From contig DYJE01000005.1 in NCBI GenBank assembly GCA_020723285.1, positions 62,001-126,000 of the forward strand: a DNA stretch of 64,000 nt. Reading direction: 5' to 3'. The stretch comes from Desulforapulum autotrophicum. Lineage in GTDB: Bacteria; Desulfobacterota; Desulfobacteria; Desulfobacterales; Desulfolunaceae. Below, one piece after another: positions 8,128-17,441 of this stretch. Both the position numbers and the translations under genes were made by a program. Under the pieces are notes generated by a model. The model had not been told where the DNA came from and did not search any database. It worked only from the letters and a program-made list of their open reading frames with translations. Each line of letters starts with the position of its first letter. Positions within the stretch are counted from its first letter, which is position 1.

Positions 8128-9141
8128 CTATGCAAGCAACGCTTTGTTTTTTTTGAAGAATTCAATTCCTGCTTCGTATCCGATATCACGAAGTTTCCTG
8201 AAATTCGAGGCGCTCCAGTCCATGACATAGGGCGCGTGGTCCTCCGGGATTGTAAACCCCACTTTAAGTAGATTTTTTTTACCTTTGTGTTTTGCTTCGT
8301 ATAGCTTTGTATCATCTTCCGCAATGGTTATAAAGGGCAACATGATGGAAAGGTTGTAAGCGTCATAAAGGCTGTTTGGCGTTCGAATCACGGCCTCTTT
8401 GTTGAGGATGTTCATCACTACGAGGGTTTCGATGTCGTCATTTTCCCGGGATTCCATCAATCCCTTGTAATTGAGGCTGTCGAGATAGGAGCCTTCGCCG
8501 TACCATTTGCCGTTGATCTTTTGCTGTGGGCAGATGTAAAACAACGAGGAGCCCGCGATCAAATGCTGCATGGTGATTTCGTTCTTGTCGAATATTTCGA
8601 TGCGTTTGTCCGTGACGTTCATGGCGTTGATGTAGACGTCCCGATCCAGGTTTTTGATATTTTCGAAATCGATGAACGCTTCGAGGAACGGAGCGATACG
8701 GCTGATGGAGGTCTGTTCGGGCAACATGAAGCCGGGGGTCAGGGCCGTCAGCCAGTACAGATACGTATCACAGAAAAACCGCTGTATTTCGTTTTTTGGA
8801 TCGATGGTGTAAAAGGGGTTAAAGCTTGTCATGGCACTGATCCAGGCATCGGCCATGGGATTCAAGGCTCCGCCGTTTTTCTGGAACACCTTGTAATTGG
8901 ACTGGCACACCGTATGGTATATCATGTCCGAAAGACCCGAGGCGTTACACCACATCTCAAGGGCTTCCCTGCCGGTCATGCCCGCAGCCGGGCTTGTGTA
9001 CGTCAGGGTAAGCACCGATCCGATGCAGGCCCCTGAAATGATGTCGAATCGGACGCCCATTTCATCCAGAGCGATAAGAGCTCCGGCTTCCAGTCCTCCC
9101 AACGGGCCTCCGGCCCCCAGCAGCAATGCTTTTTTCTTCAT
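8128..9141 (-). CDS. Patatin-like protein with Cys/Glu in place of the dyad
   Basis: The 337-residue protein has the patatin fold pattern: an oxyanion loop near the start (GAGGPLGG, residues 9-16), the nucleophile elbow at 37-41 and the region around 196-221 that carries the catalytic acid. In patatins the elbow is GxSxG and the acid sits in DG[GA]; here the elbow reads GACIG and the acid motif reads YGEGSYLD, so Ser is replaced by Cys39 and Asp by Glu216. Both codons are unambiguous (TGC and GAA). Family members hydrolyse acyl esters of lipids; whether this one is active as a thiol enzyme or is a binding protein is open. The ATG at 9141 is chosen over one 11 codons upstream because AAGGAG lies six bases before it. 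Confidence 0.82.
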   Translation of the reverse strand: MKKKALLLGAGGPLGGLEAGALIALDEMGVRFDIISGACIGSVLTLTYTSPAAGMTGREALEMWCNASGLSDMIYHTVCQSNYKVFQKNGGALNPMADAWISAMTSFNPFYTIDPKNEIQRFFCDTYLYWLTALTPGFMLPEQTSISRIAPFLEAFIDFENIKNLDRDVYINAMNVTDKRIEIFDKNEITMQHLIAGSSLFYICPQQKINGKWYGEGSYLDSLNYKGLMESRENDDIETLVVMNILNKEAVIRTPNSLYDAYNLSIMLPFITIAEDDTKLYEAKHKGKKNLLKVGFTIPEDHAPYVMDWSASNFRKLRDIGYEAGIEFFKKNKALLA

Positions 9142-9406
9142 GGCGTTCTCCTTCACACAGCGACGAGTTTTCATCGCGTTTCATGGGTTAGCGTACCAGC
9201 CTGTAAGATTGTATTCCAAAAAAAAGTGTCAATAATATGAAACTAAAGATTCTTAACGAATGTCAGATTCAATTTGGTGTTTACCGGGATGCCTGATGTC
9301 TACATGCCAAAGGCTCCTGGGCATTGATGGATAGGATTGAATGAGTTTCAGATATTATAGCAGAGAATGAAGGAAAATCAACACGAGATCTCTTCCCTTT
9401 CAGGCA

Positions 9407-10030
9407 TCATTGTTCTGTAAGGACAAGCTTGACCGCAAGGACCATGAACACAATCCCGGCGATTCGGTTCAATACGGTCTGCACCCTGGGTGATCCCGTA
9501 AGCCACTCCCCCAGGATTCCGGCGCTGAGAGCAATGCCTCCGAAGACCATAAGGGTCGCACTAATAAAAAGGCAGCCCAGAACAGCGATCTGGCCGGGCA
9601 GAGAGCCGTGAGACGGATCGGCGAACTGAGGGAGATAGGCGAGAAAGAATATGGACACCTTGGGATTTGTGACGTTCATGATCACGCCACGACGATAAAG
9701 TTTAAGCCGGGTCATCCGGCCTTCATCCACTGTTTCCATTGAGTTGTTCTCACTTCGGAATGCCTGAAACGCGAGAAGCAGCAGATAAGCAGCCCCGATC
9801 AGTTTAAGCGCCGTAAAAGCTATGGCGGACGCTTTGAACACCGCCGCAACCCCCAGCGCCACGGCGGAGGTGTGAAACACCAGCCCCGTGCACAGTCCCA
9901 GTGTCACCATCAGCCCCGCAGACCGTCCGTGGAGCGCCGACTGGGTGAGGACAAACAGGTTGTCCGGGCCTGGGGAGAGGGCGAGGAGGAGAGATGTGGC
10001 AAAAAAAGGAATGAAGGTATCGTATGTCAT
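9407..10030 (-). CDS. LysE/RhtB-family exporter
   Basis: A 207-residue integral membrane protein with six predicted helices and the family opening FFATSLLLALSPGPDNLFVL. LysE/RhtB proteins export amino acids or similar small metabolites by exchange with protons or sodium; the substrate cannot be read from the sequence. It stands alone on the minus strand, separated from the lipoprotein gene by a terminator at 10050-10080 and from the patatin operon by about 265 bases. Confidence 0.88.
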   Translation of the reverse strand: MTYDTFIPFFATSLLLALSPGPDNLFVLTQSALHGRSAGLMVTLGLCTGLVFHTSAVALGVAAVFKASAIAFTALKLIGAAYLLLLAFQAFRSENNSMETVDEGRMTRLKLYRRGVIMNVTNPKVSIFFLAYLPQFADPSHGSLPGQIAVLGCLFISATLMVFGGIALSAGILGEWLTGSPRVQTVLNRIAGIVFMVLAVKLVLTEQ

Positions 10031-10049
10031 AAAATGATCATTTGAATAG

Positions 10050-10080
10050 AAAAAACGCGGCTAAAAAAACCGCGTTTTTT
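10050..10080 (-). terminator. Symmetric intrinsic terminator
   Basis: AAAAAACGCGG (10050-10060) pairs with CCGCGTTTTTT (10070-10080) around a 9-base loop. Read on the minus strand it follows the stop of the lipoprotein gene by 30 bases and ends in six T. The A/T flanks make it work in both directions. Confidence 0.85.
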
Positions 10081-10109
10081 CATCTTCTTAAAGCAGATTC
10101 AATATTATT

Positions 10110-10826
10110 TTAAATATCAGGGACATCAAAGACAGCTGTCGTCGTATCGGTTGCTCCATCGTTTCCTAAGATGGTCAGGGTTGCAGAGCATCTGTGCCCG
10201 GCATTTGTCAGAAAGCCATATGAAAATGGCTGGAGGCTTGTCTGAACAATGGTGTCGATGGTCGTACCGGTCGTCACATCGGTTAAAACCCACGTCCAGC
10301 GTGTGATCGTCTGACCAGCTGCATCATTGAATCCAGATTCGTCACTAAAAACGACCTGCAAGGTGTCTTCATCAATATAATAAGAGAAATCAGCGTTAAA
10401 AGTCCCGTTAACGACCCGGATGGTTGTCCTTACCACAGTGTCATGAGGATAACCCGGACAATAAGCTGAAACGACAACAGTTTCAGGTTTATTTGTCGCT
10501 TGATACCAGACTTCCGGGATATCTCCTTTTGAAATATCAACTGACAGTGATTTTACAGCTTTTTCATTTTTTTCATCCCATAAATAGCCAGAGGCATTGG
10601 AACTCAATGAAAAAGACATACTACCACCGGTCATTGGGTTCCCTTTTGTATCAAAAAGAGTGACAGCTATAAAAGTTCCGGATGGACTTGAAGGGTTTGA
10701 CAAATCAATGACCGGGTCCAAAGCTTCAATCTGGTAGGGCAGGCCTTCATCATCACCGCAGCCTGTTAAGATCGAAAGGCACATCACAAACAATATTACT
10801 GAAATACCTTTACCGATTATTTTCAT
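10110..10826 (-). CDS. Lipoprotein with Ig/PKD-like domains
   Basis: The 238-residue protein has a lipoprotein signal peptide with lipobox LTGC (Cys23) and then beta-rich sequence that resembles Big/PKD-type immunoglobulin-like repeats: an early segment with VTLFDTKGNPMTGG (typical of inverse-autotransporter-like Ig repeats) and a later PKD-like segment with ITRWTWVLTD. It is therefore probably an outer-membrane or periplasmic surface protein. It lies 46 bases downstream of pilQ on the same strand, so it may be cotranscribed with the pilus operon. Base composition is somewhat richer in A+T than its neighbours. Confidence 0.7.
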   Translation of the reverse strand: MKIIGKGISVILFVMCLSILTGCGDDEGLPYQIEALDPVIDLSNPSSPSGTFIAVTLFDTKGNPMTGGSMSFSLSSNASGYLWDEKNEKAVKSLSVDISKGDIPEVWYQATNKPETVVVSAYCPGYPHDTVVRTTIRVVNGTFNADFSYYIDEDTLQVVFSDESGFNDAAGQTITRWTWVLTDVTTGTTIDTIVQTSLQPFSYGFLTNAGHRCSATLTILGNDGATDTTTAVFDVPDI

Positions 10827-10872
10827 AACACGTACTCCTTATGATGTTCACTCATTATCATTTTTCGAAACG

Positions 10873-13800
10873 TTAGCGTTCTGTCTCTTCATAACTAACA
10901 ATCCTCGGAGTCAGGAAAACAAGGAGTTCCTGCTTGTCTTCAGACTGAATCCTGGATTTGAACAGCCAGCCCAGAACCGGGATATGCTGGAGAAGGGGGA
11001 ATCCCTCTTCCGTCATGCTCTTGTTGGACTTGATGATACCGCCGATGACGATGGTGTCGCCGTCGCTGATGAGAAGTTCGCTTTCCACTTTTTTCGTGGT
11101 GATGGTGGGGCCGAGGTCCGTCACACCGCCGACGTCGTTCTTGTCGATGAGAACCTTCAAGGCAATCTTGTTGTCCGCCGTTACATGGGGGGTCACCGTC
11201 AGTTTCAATTCGATTTTTTTGAAGGTGGTCTGGGTGCCATCACTGCTCACCGTGGAGAAGGGAACTTCAACGCCCTGCACGATGGTGGCTTCCTTATTGT
11301 CCATGGTCAGGACTTTGGGCGCGCTGATGATTTTTCCTTCACCCTTGGATTCCATGGCTAGGAGTTTGGCGTTCAGCAGGAACTGGGCGTTGCTGAGCTT
11401 AGTGAAATTGATGCCGATGCTGGATTCGGCGGCCACGGTATTGTTCATGGCCACTTTGTAACCGTAGGTTCCGCCCAGGGTGTCGTTGTAGATGTCGTAA
11501 TTAGGGTTGGAATTGATGCCCCACTCAGTTCCAAGGTTTCGCGAAAACGTGGTGGTGGCCTCGACAATCCGGGCTTCAATAATCACCTGGGGTGTTATCT
11601 TGTCCAGCTTTCGAATCAGGTTTCGGGCCTGCTTGATCACATCTTTTGTATCGGTGAGAATCACCTGATTCGTCCGAGTGTCCACACTGGCTTTTCCTCG
11701 GTCCTTGGTAATAATCTTTTCAAGGTGAGGCAGGATTTCTTTATCCGCATTGGAGTAGTTGATGAGGATGTATTCCGTGATTAGCGGTTCAAGATCCTTT
11801 TTCTTCATCTTGGTTTTTTCTTCAGCGGCAATATACTCCAGCCGTTTTTCTTCTTCTTGTTTCAGGGTCTCAAGGGTGGCGATGCGGTGGATTCCGCCTT
11901 CGGTGGTCATGCCGAGCATGTTCATCTTGAGAACCAGATCAAGCACCTGATCCCAGGGCACAGGTTTGTCCAAAGTCATGGTGACTTTGCCGCTTACATC
12001 CTTGTCGATGGCAAAGTTCTGGCCGCTGACCGCACGGATGATCCGGAACACGTTTTTGATGTCGGTTTCAAAAAAATCCACGGAGATTTTTTCACCGGTG
12101 TAGCGTTTCTTAGGAATAAAGCTGGAATATCCGGGATCCGGTGCCTTGATGTCCAGGTCGGCGTCGGAAGGCGCTCCGTATAGAGACCCGGAAGACTTGG
12201 AGTCCATGCGTGATTTGGATAAGTCAGCTCCCCGGTCCAGTTCACGAACAGGGTCTGTCGATGATCCGGCCCTCAGTTCCACGACTTTCCCGTCGGAAAC
12301 CGAACCGGCTGAGGATACCCTCGGGCTTTCAGCGCCTGATGCTTCCATTTCAATGTCACGGATTTCGGAAGTCCGGCTCAGCACCGCTTTCCAGGGAGCA
12401 AGACCCGCTTTGCTTTCCGGTTTGGGTCTTACGGATGATTTGGCAAAGTCGATTCTGATGATACCGTCCTGTTGGTTGACGCTGAAAGGAACCGCCTGGC
12501 GAAGTTCAATGATAAACAAGGCGTTGTCTTTCATTCGGCGGGTCTGGACGGGGATGATCCTGTTAACGGCACTGTCGAACCGGGTGGTGATGAACGGAAA
12601 CTTCCTGCTTTTTGGAAGTGTGGTATCGTACAGCCTGAAATGGATGGTCTTTTTATCTTTCTTTTTTGTCGTGTATTTAACGGGATAAGCCGTTTCGATG
12701 GTAAAAACAGACTTGCCGTTTTTCTCCGAGGTAAAATCAACCCGTTTGACCCAGTTTTTTTCCTGAGCAACATGGGCCTCCTTTTCAGCCGGGGCCGGAG
12801 TGGCATCGCTGGTGGCTTCAGAGACAGCGGGTGTCGGTTCCGCTTTTTCAACGGGTGGAGTTTCTGAAACGGTTTCCTTAGCCACCGGTTCACTGACCGC
12901 GATGGCTTTAACGGGCTCATCGGCCATCACCGAACCGTGGGGCTCTTTGTCAATGCTGCCCGAATCAGCCAGAAGGCGGGTACCGATCTGTATTTCAATG
13001 CCTTCGTCATGTGCGCTGGCATTGTAGGTTTTGAGGTTGTCGTTGTTGGTGTCCACCACAACCCGTGTTTTTGAAGCGGTGCTGCAGTATCTGACCTGTG
13101 TCACGCCTTTGGAGTTGACAGCGATCTTCTGTTCACCCTTGGCTTTGATTCCGTTCAGTTTGTATATGTCGCAGACGATTCGGGCAGAAGTCTTCTTATC
13201 ACCGGGTATGGTGAATATTTTGTAGTCCTTGATTTTCCCGTCGGCCTTGATATCCACAACAACATGGTCGCCTTCAACTTTCTTTTTGACGGCAATGACT
13301 TTGGTGGCATTTTTTTCTGTTTCAACGACAGTTGATACTGCAGGTGGGAGTGTTTCACTGTCTGGATGAGCAACAGTCTCTGAAATGTCGATGACCGGAT
13401 CGGCTGTGACCTCGGCTTTTACCGTACTGCCCTCCGCTGATGCAGAAGCCATATCACCGGACGGGGTTTCGGGTTTGATTTCCGAAACCGGTTCAACTGC
13501 TTGCGCTTCGGCTGATTTTGAATCAGAGGTATTATCCGCCGTTTTATCAATGGATGCAGCCTCTTCGGTTTTTAAAGACTCGGTCGGCGATTCAACCGGA
13601 CCGTTGTCGGGTGCGGCGGCCACTTCGGTGCTTTCAACGGTGGGATTGGTTGCATCCGCTGTTTTTTCGACGGTTTTTTCTTCAACGCTCTGCACGGATA
13701 CTTCTTCAAGTTCTTCTTTGTCCGTTGAAGCGGCTTTTAGAGCCTCTGTTCCTTCGTTCGCCGTAACAGGTTCTTCCGTGACGGACGAGGCATCATTGGC

Positions 13801-14313
13801 AGTCACAGGCTCTGTTTCTGAAACCACAGCCGCTCCATTTTCCGCATGAGCGTCTGGTTTTGCCAGGCTGATCACAAGGCTGTTTTCTTCTCTGACCACA
13901 TCGTAGTCCACGTCTTTGGTAAGAAGAATTTTTATCCGTGAATCGGAGCCCGAGGCATGATCCTGCTGCGATGTCTTGACCGAATCAAGAAGTTCGCCCT
14001 GGGGGGGGTAGTCAGGCTGGACCCCTTCGAGTTTCGTTCCGGGGAAATAAAGAACGATACCCAAAGGGGAAGACTGCTTGACCGATGTATAACGCAAGGG
14101 ACTGTTCCCCAGAATACGGACTTTGACTGCACCTGCCTCATCGGATGTGGATATGCCCGTGATGGACCTTTCGCCGCTGGTGCCTGCTGCACCGGGAGCT
14201 GCAACGCCGCCTGTCTTTGTAGAAGCGCAACCCGCTCCGATCAACATGATTGTAAAGGCAAGCAGCATCGCCTTTGACCTGATGTTAAAACATTTCGAAA
14301 TAGTGTAAAGCAT
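10873..14313 (-). CDS. pilQ: Type IV pilus secretin PilQ
   Basis: This 1146-residue protein is the outer-membrane secretin of the type IV pilus. It has a signal peptide with lipobox-like GAGC (Cys29), a first AMIN domain (about 55-150), a long low-complexity linker rich in Ala, Glu, Thr and Val (about 150-335), two further AMIN-like domains (about 340-440 and 520-620), an STN/N0 domain near 750 (VDFFETDIKNVFRIIRAVSG), a secretin N domain and the secretin pore domain to the end (VEVPFSTVSSDG, GDTIVIGGIIK, LLVFLTPRIV). It is larger than most PilQ proteins because of the linker and repeated AMIN domains, which bind peptidoglycan. The ATG at 14313 begins one base after the pilP stop, with GGAG nine bases upstream. 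Confidence 0.95.
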   Translation of the reverse strand: MLYTISKCFNIRSKAMLLAFTIMLIGAGCASTKTGGVAAPGAAGTSGERSITGISTSDEAGAVKVRILGNSPLRYTSVKQSSPLGIVLYFPGTKLEGVQPDYPPQGELLDSVKTSQQDHASGSDSRIKILLTKDVDYDVVREENSLVISLAKPDAHAENGAAVVSETEPVTANDASSVTEEPVTANEGTEALKAASTDKEELEEVSVQSVEEKTVEKTADATNPTVESTEVAAAPDNGPVESPTESLKTEEAASIDKTADNTSDSKSAEAQAVEPVSEIKPETPSGDMASASAEGSTVKAEVTADPVIDISETVAHPDSETLPPAVSTVVETEKNATKVIAVKKKVEGDHVVVDIKADGKIKDYKIFTIPGDKKTSARIVCDIYKLNGIKAKGEQKIAVNSKGVTQVRYCSTASKTRVVVDTNNDNLKTYNASAHDEGIEIQIGTRLLADSGSIDKEPHGSVMADEPVKAIAVSEPVAKETVSETPPVEKAEPTPAVSEATSDATPAPAEKEAHVAQEKNWVKRVDFTSEKNGKSVFTIETAYPVKYTTKKKDKKTIHFRLYDTTLPKSRKFPFITTRFDSAVNRIIPVQTRRMKDNALFIIELRQAVPFSVNQQDGIIRIDFAKSSVRPKPESKAGLAPWKAVLSRTSEIRDIEMEASGAESPRVSSAGSVSDGKVVELRAGSSTDPVRELDRGADLSKSRMDSKSSGSLYGAPSDADLDIKAPDPGYSSFIPKKRYTGEKISVDFFETDIKNVFRIIRAVSGQNFAIDKDVSGKVTMTLDKPVPWDQVLDLVLKMNMLGMTTEGGIHRIATLETLKQEEEKRLEYIAAEEKTKMKKKDLEPLITEYILINYSNADKEILPHLEKIITKDRGKASVDTRTNQVILTDTKDVIKQARNLIRKLDKITPQVIIEARIVEATTTFSRNLGTEWGINSNPNYDIYNDTLGGTYGYKVAMNNTVAAESSIGINFTKLSNAQFLLNAKLLAMESKGEGKIISAPKVLTMDNKEATIVQGVEVPFSTVSSDGTQTTFKKIELKLTVTPHVTADNKIALKVLIDKNDVGGVTDLGPTITTKKVESELLISDGDTIVIGGIIKSNKSMTEEGFPLLQHIPVLGWLFKSRIQSEDKQELLVFLTPRIVSYEETER

Positions 14314-14314
14314 A

Positions 14315-15079
14315 TCACATTTCTCCAAGAGGTTTTTGAAGCTTCAGTTCCCTTTTTCGCACAATGATCTTACCCAGCAAATCTTCCACTTCTTCTTCAA
14401 TAATGACTTCATTTAGTCTAATATCAACAACCCGACCCGAGTTTATTCCGATAAATGTTCCTTTCTTAATTACATGCCCTTTGCCGGTGGATTCCTGAAC
14501 CATGGCGATATTTCTTTCCGGTCCGACGATAATGGCCGTCAGTTTCATCTGGCTGATATCGAGATTTTCAAGGGGTGTCAGCTTTCCTTTCCTGGCATCC
14601 CGGATGGTCTGCTGCCTGATGCCGGTGTTTCCTCCTTTACCCGGCTTGGTCTGAAACAGGGGCTCAAAAGGATCGATCCGGCCCTTTGGATCATAAGTTG
14701 GCAGCGCATCGGTTTTCGCATCACCACCCAAGGCAAAGGCGGGAGGCATCATACCCGCGGGTGAGACTGCAAGGCCAGGTGCAGGGGATGACATGGACAA
14801 ACCTGGGTCCGACGGCAGGGCGGGAGTGGAAGAAGCGCCCCCTGGAAGTGGTGTCACGGCAACGCCTGAACCTGGAGGAGGAGATGCCGCGTTTGTCACC
14901 GGACCGGGCCCTGGTGGAGCTGGCGGTGGTGTTTCAGCTGGCTTAACCGGCTTCTCGATTTTAAATGACTTGACTTCCGGTTCCTGAACCGGATCATCCT
15001 GCTTTCCGCAACTGGAGAAACAGACCATAAGAATCAAGAGAATGGGCAGACTGATTACTGCTGTTGTTTTTTTAAACAT
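14315..15079 (-). CDS. pilP: Type IV pilus assembly lipoprotein PilP
   Basis: A 254-residue lipoprotein (lipobox FSSC, Cys24). After a proline/glycine-rich linker (about 40-120) comes the conserved PilP domain: GRIDPFEPLF, TPLENLDISQMKLTAII, a segment on cofactor-like strands (AMVQESTGKGHVIKKGTFIG) and EVIIEEEVEDLLGK. PilP links the inner-membrane PilMNO platform to the N0/AMIN region of PilQ. It sits directly before pilQ, as in most bacteria. Confidence 0.93.
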   Translation of the reverse strand: MFKKTTAVISLPILLILMVCFSSCGKQDDPVQEPEVKSFKIEKPVKPAETPPPAPPGPGPVTNAASPPPGSGVAVTPLPGGASSTPALPSDPGLSMSSPAPGLAVSPAGMMPPAFALGGDAKTDALPTYDPKGRIDPFEPLFQTKPGKGGNTGIRQQTIRDARKGKLTPLENLDISQMKLTAIIVGPERNIAMVQESTGKGHVIKKGTFIGINSGRVVDIRLNEVIIEEEVEDLLGKIIVRKRELKLQKPLGEM

Positions 15080-15115
15080 AGAGGCACTTTAATTCTTTGA
15101 TGGTGTTAAAAGTTA

Positions 15116-15790
15116 TTATGCTGATCCTGATTTAGCTGATTTTTTCTTTTTGGGTTTTGCCTTGTCAGCTTTTTGGTCCGCACTTTGTTCTATAAATTTA
15201 TAAGTTACGGCCTCACATATCGTTTTCAGCTTTGTTCCCGATCCCTCTTTGTTATCTTTGGCCTGGGCAGCATCGATTTTGATGTTTCTGAAGTTGACAA
15301 TGCGATTCAGGCTCGAAACCTTGTCGAAAAACATCACCGTATTGTGAAAGTTGCCTATGATTTCCATATGGACGGGAATTTCTCCATAAAAACCTTTTCC
15401 GACTTCCGCTTTGGGTTCGAAGGTCGCAAATTCGATGCCTGTGTCCTGACCGACCTGGGAAATGCTGGTGAGCAACGCAGGAATTTCTTTGGTTTCCGGG
15501 AGAGCCTTCATCACTTTCCGGAATTCCGTTTCCTTCATGGTCCGCTCGTTTCTCAGGGATTCCAGCTTCATGGCCTTTTGTTTGGCAAGAGTCAGTTTGG
15601 CGTTAGTCGCTTCATATTCGGTATTGTACTGATCCGTTTGATCGATGATCGGAGCCACCAAAACCCAGAAGCCACCGAGAACAATGATCAGGGTCAATGC
15701 GCAAATCAGGAGACGGGTCTTTCGGTCGAATTCCTCGATTTTTTTGTAAAGCTGTTCCATGGATCGCGAAAAATTGAAGTTTTTCATCAT
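15116..15790 (-). CDS. pilO: Type IV pilus inner-membrane protein PilO
   Basis: A 224-residue bitopic protein: short cytoplasmic start, one membrane helix (about 28-50), a coiled coil (about 60-110) and a periplasmic ferredoxin-like domain containing the VHMEIIGNFHNTVMFFDKVS segment typical of PilO. A Lys-rich C-terminus (KPKKKKSAK) is unusual in length but not disruptive. Two consecutive ATG codons could start it; the first overlaps the pilN stop (ATGA). Confidence 0.94.
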   Translation of the reverse strand: MMKNFNFSRSMEQLYKKIEEFDRKTRLLICALTLIIVLGGFWVLVAPIIDQTDQYNTEYEATNAKLTLAKQKAMKLESLRNERTMKETEFRKVMKALPETKEIPALLTSISQVGQDTGIEFATFEPKAEVGKGFYGEIPVHMEIIGNFHNTVMFFDKVSSLNRIVNFRNIKIDAAQAKDNKEGSGTKLKTICEAVTYKFIEQSADQKADKAKPKKKKSAKSGSA

Positions 15791-16368
15791 TTTAGCGCCT
15801 TGCCGGATTCGGTGGTTTTTGTTTCAATGCGTTTGACGGTGCCCGTGAGTTCAAAGGATTTCAGTTTGATATTTGCCGATTCGCTTTGCTTCAGAACCTT
15901 AAGGGAAGCATCGGTGAACAGGGGGGATGCCTGGAGCCGCTTGTTGAAATCAGCCACAGTGATCTCGTCCAGGGCAAAGCCGTTGAGACTCACGCTACTG
16001 CCCTTGACTTCGAATTGGGTTAACCACATCCGTTCTTCGACAATAGAGTCTGTGAGAAGGGAAAGTAGGGTCACCGGTTCTTTACGGACTTTTTCAAGAT
16101 CGTTGATGATATCGATCTTCCGTTGAAGAACTTCGTTCTCCTTGTTGATTTCATCCACTTCCTTGGCCTGCTGGGTGTATTTGACCAGATCCTGATTGAC
16201 CGCTTCCACCTTCAGGCGCGCATCTTCCTCGTTGCTTGCAAGAAAACCGTAAACGCCAAACAGCACCACCACCAGGAGGCCGATCATCAAAAGGAAAATC
16301 GTAACCTGGCGTCTGACGTTTTCTTTCGTTCTGGCTGCTCGGAACGGCAGTAAGTTAATTCGTATCAT
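15787..16368 (-). CDS. pilN: Type IV pilus inner-membrane protein PilN
   Basis: A 193-residue bitopic protein opening with MIRINLLPFRAARTKEN, the conserved cytoplasmic PilN peptide (INLLP) that binds PilM, followed by a membrane helix (about 25-45), a coiled coil and a periplasmic domain similar to PilO. It overlaps pilM by ATGA at its start and pilO by ATGA at its end, so the three are translationally coupled. Confidence 0.95.
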   Translation of the reverse strand: MIRINLLPFRAARTKENVRRQVTIFLLMIGLLVVVLFGVYGFLASNEEDARLKVEAVNQDLVKYTQQAKEVDEINKENEVLQRKIDIINDLEKVRKEPVTLLSLLTDSIVEERMWLTQFEVKGSSVSLNGFALDEITVADFNKRLQASPLFTDASLKVLKQSESANIKLKSFELTGTVKRIETKTTESGKALK

Positions 16369-17432
16369 TTGTCATCCACTTTCCTGATTGCTAATCCCAT
16401 GCAGATTGCGCTCTGAGGAGCCATCTGGTCCATATAGTCTTTGTCAAAGCGATCGTTGTTAACAAAAACCCGCTTAAAAGGATCTATCACCTCGACTTCC
16501 GTGGAGGTTCTCAAGGCAAGCAGCTTTCTGAAATCGGCGATGTTTCCTCCACCGCCGCTCAATATAATCCGGTTGATACGCCCTTCGGGGTACGTTGAGT
16601 AGAAAAAATCGAGAGCGCGGCTGATCTCCGTGCACCAGTCGCTTGTCACCGTCGAAATGATCTCTTTCAGATCTTCCGTGGAGATTCTGGAGCGGTCTTC
16701 CTCCATTTTGATATCCTCGGCATCTTCGATGGAACAATCGGCAATGGATGCAATTTTTCGGTTGATCTGATTGCAGCCCAGGGATACGTCGCGCATGAAA
16801 AGGGATGTTTTGCCTTTCAGGATGTTCAGGGTTGTTTTTCCGGCCCCCACATCGATCAGGGCGACATATTCCTCGCCGGGATTATCCTCGTCCAGATAGC
16901 ATTCCTCATAGATATTCTGGAGGGCGAAAGCGTCGACATCCACAATGCACGGACTGAGCCCGGCCATTTCAAGAACGTTGACATAGTCGGATATCATCTC
17001 TTTTTTTGCGGCAACCAGAAGGACGCTCATTTGATTGGGATTGTGCTCGCTGTCGCCCAGAATCTGAAAATCGAGGTTCACGTCACTGATATCGAAGGGG
17101 ATGTACTGTTCCGCCTCGAAATGTATCGTGGACTGAAGAGCCTCTTCCGTCATGGTCTGGACATTGATTTTTTTGACCACCACCGAATAGCCGCCGATGG
17201 AGATGGCCACATTACTCTGTTTGATGTTGAAGGTTCTGAACAGTTGCCGGATGGCATCGGCCACCTCTTCAGGATCTTTGATCACCCCTTCTTCAATGGC
17301 CCCATGGGGCATGTCGACGATGCCGAATTTTTTCAGGACAGGTCCGTTTTTCGAGTCGATGATTTCCGCGACTTTGATAGCACTGGAACCGATATCCAGA
17401 CCAACCAGGTTTTTTTTGTTTCCAAATCCCAT
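16365..17432 (-). CDS. pilM: Type IV pilus actin-like ATPase PilM
   Basis: A 355-residue cytoplasmic protein of the FtsA/actin fold: phosphate 1 loop VGLDIGSSAIKVAEI near the start, VALIDVGAGKTTLNIL as phosphate 2 and IILSGGGGNIADF as the adenosine motif. PilM binds the INLLP peptide of PilN and forms the cytoplasmic ring of the pilus platform. AAGGG lies seven bases before the ATG. It follows the small HTH gene by nine bases. Confidence 0.95.
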   Translation of the reverse strand: MGFGNKKNLVGLDIGSSAIKVAEIIDSKNGPVLKKFGIVDMPHGAIEEGVIKDPEEVADAIRQLFRTFNIKQSNVAISIGGYSVVVKKINVQTMTEEALQSTIHFEAEQYIPFDISDVNLDFQILGDSEHNPNQMSVLLVAAKKEMISDYVNVLEMAGLSPCIVDVDAFALQNIYEECYLDEDNPGEEYVALIDVGAGKTTLNILKGKTSLFMRDVSLGCNQINRKIASIADCSIEDAEDIKMEEDRSRISTEDLKEIISTVTSDWCTEISRALDFFYSTYPEGRINRIILSGGGGNIADFRKLLALRTSTEVEVIDPFKRVFVNNDRFDKDYMDQMAPQSAICMGLAIRKVDDK

Positions 17433-17441
17433 AATTTGCCC

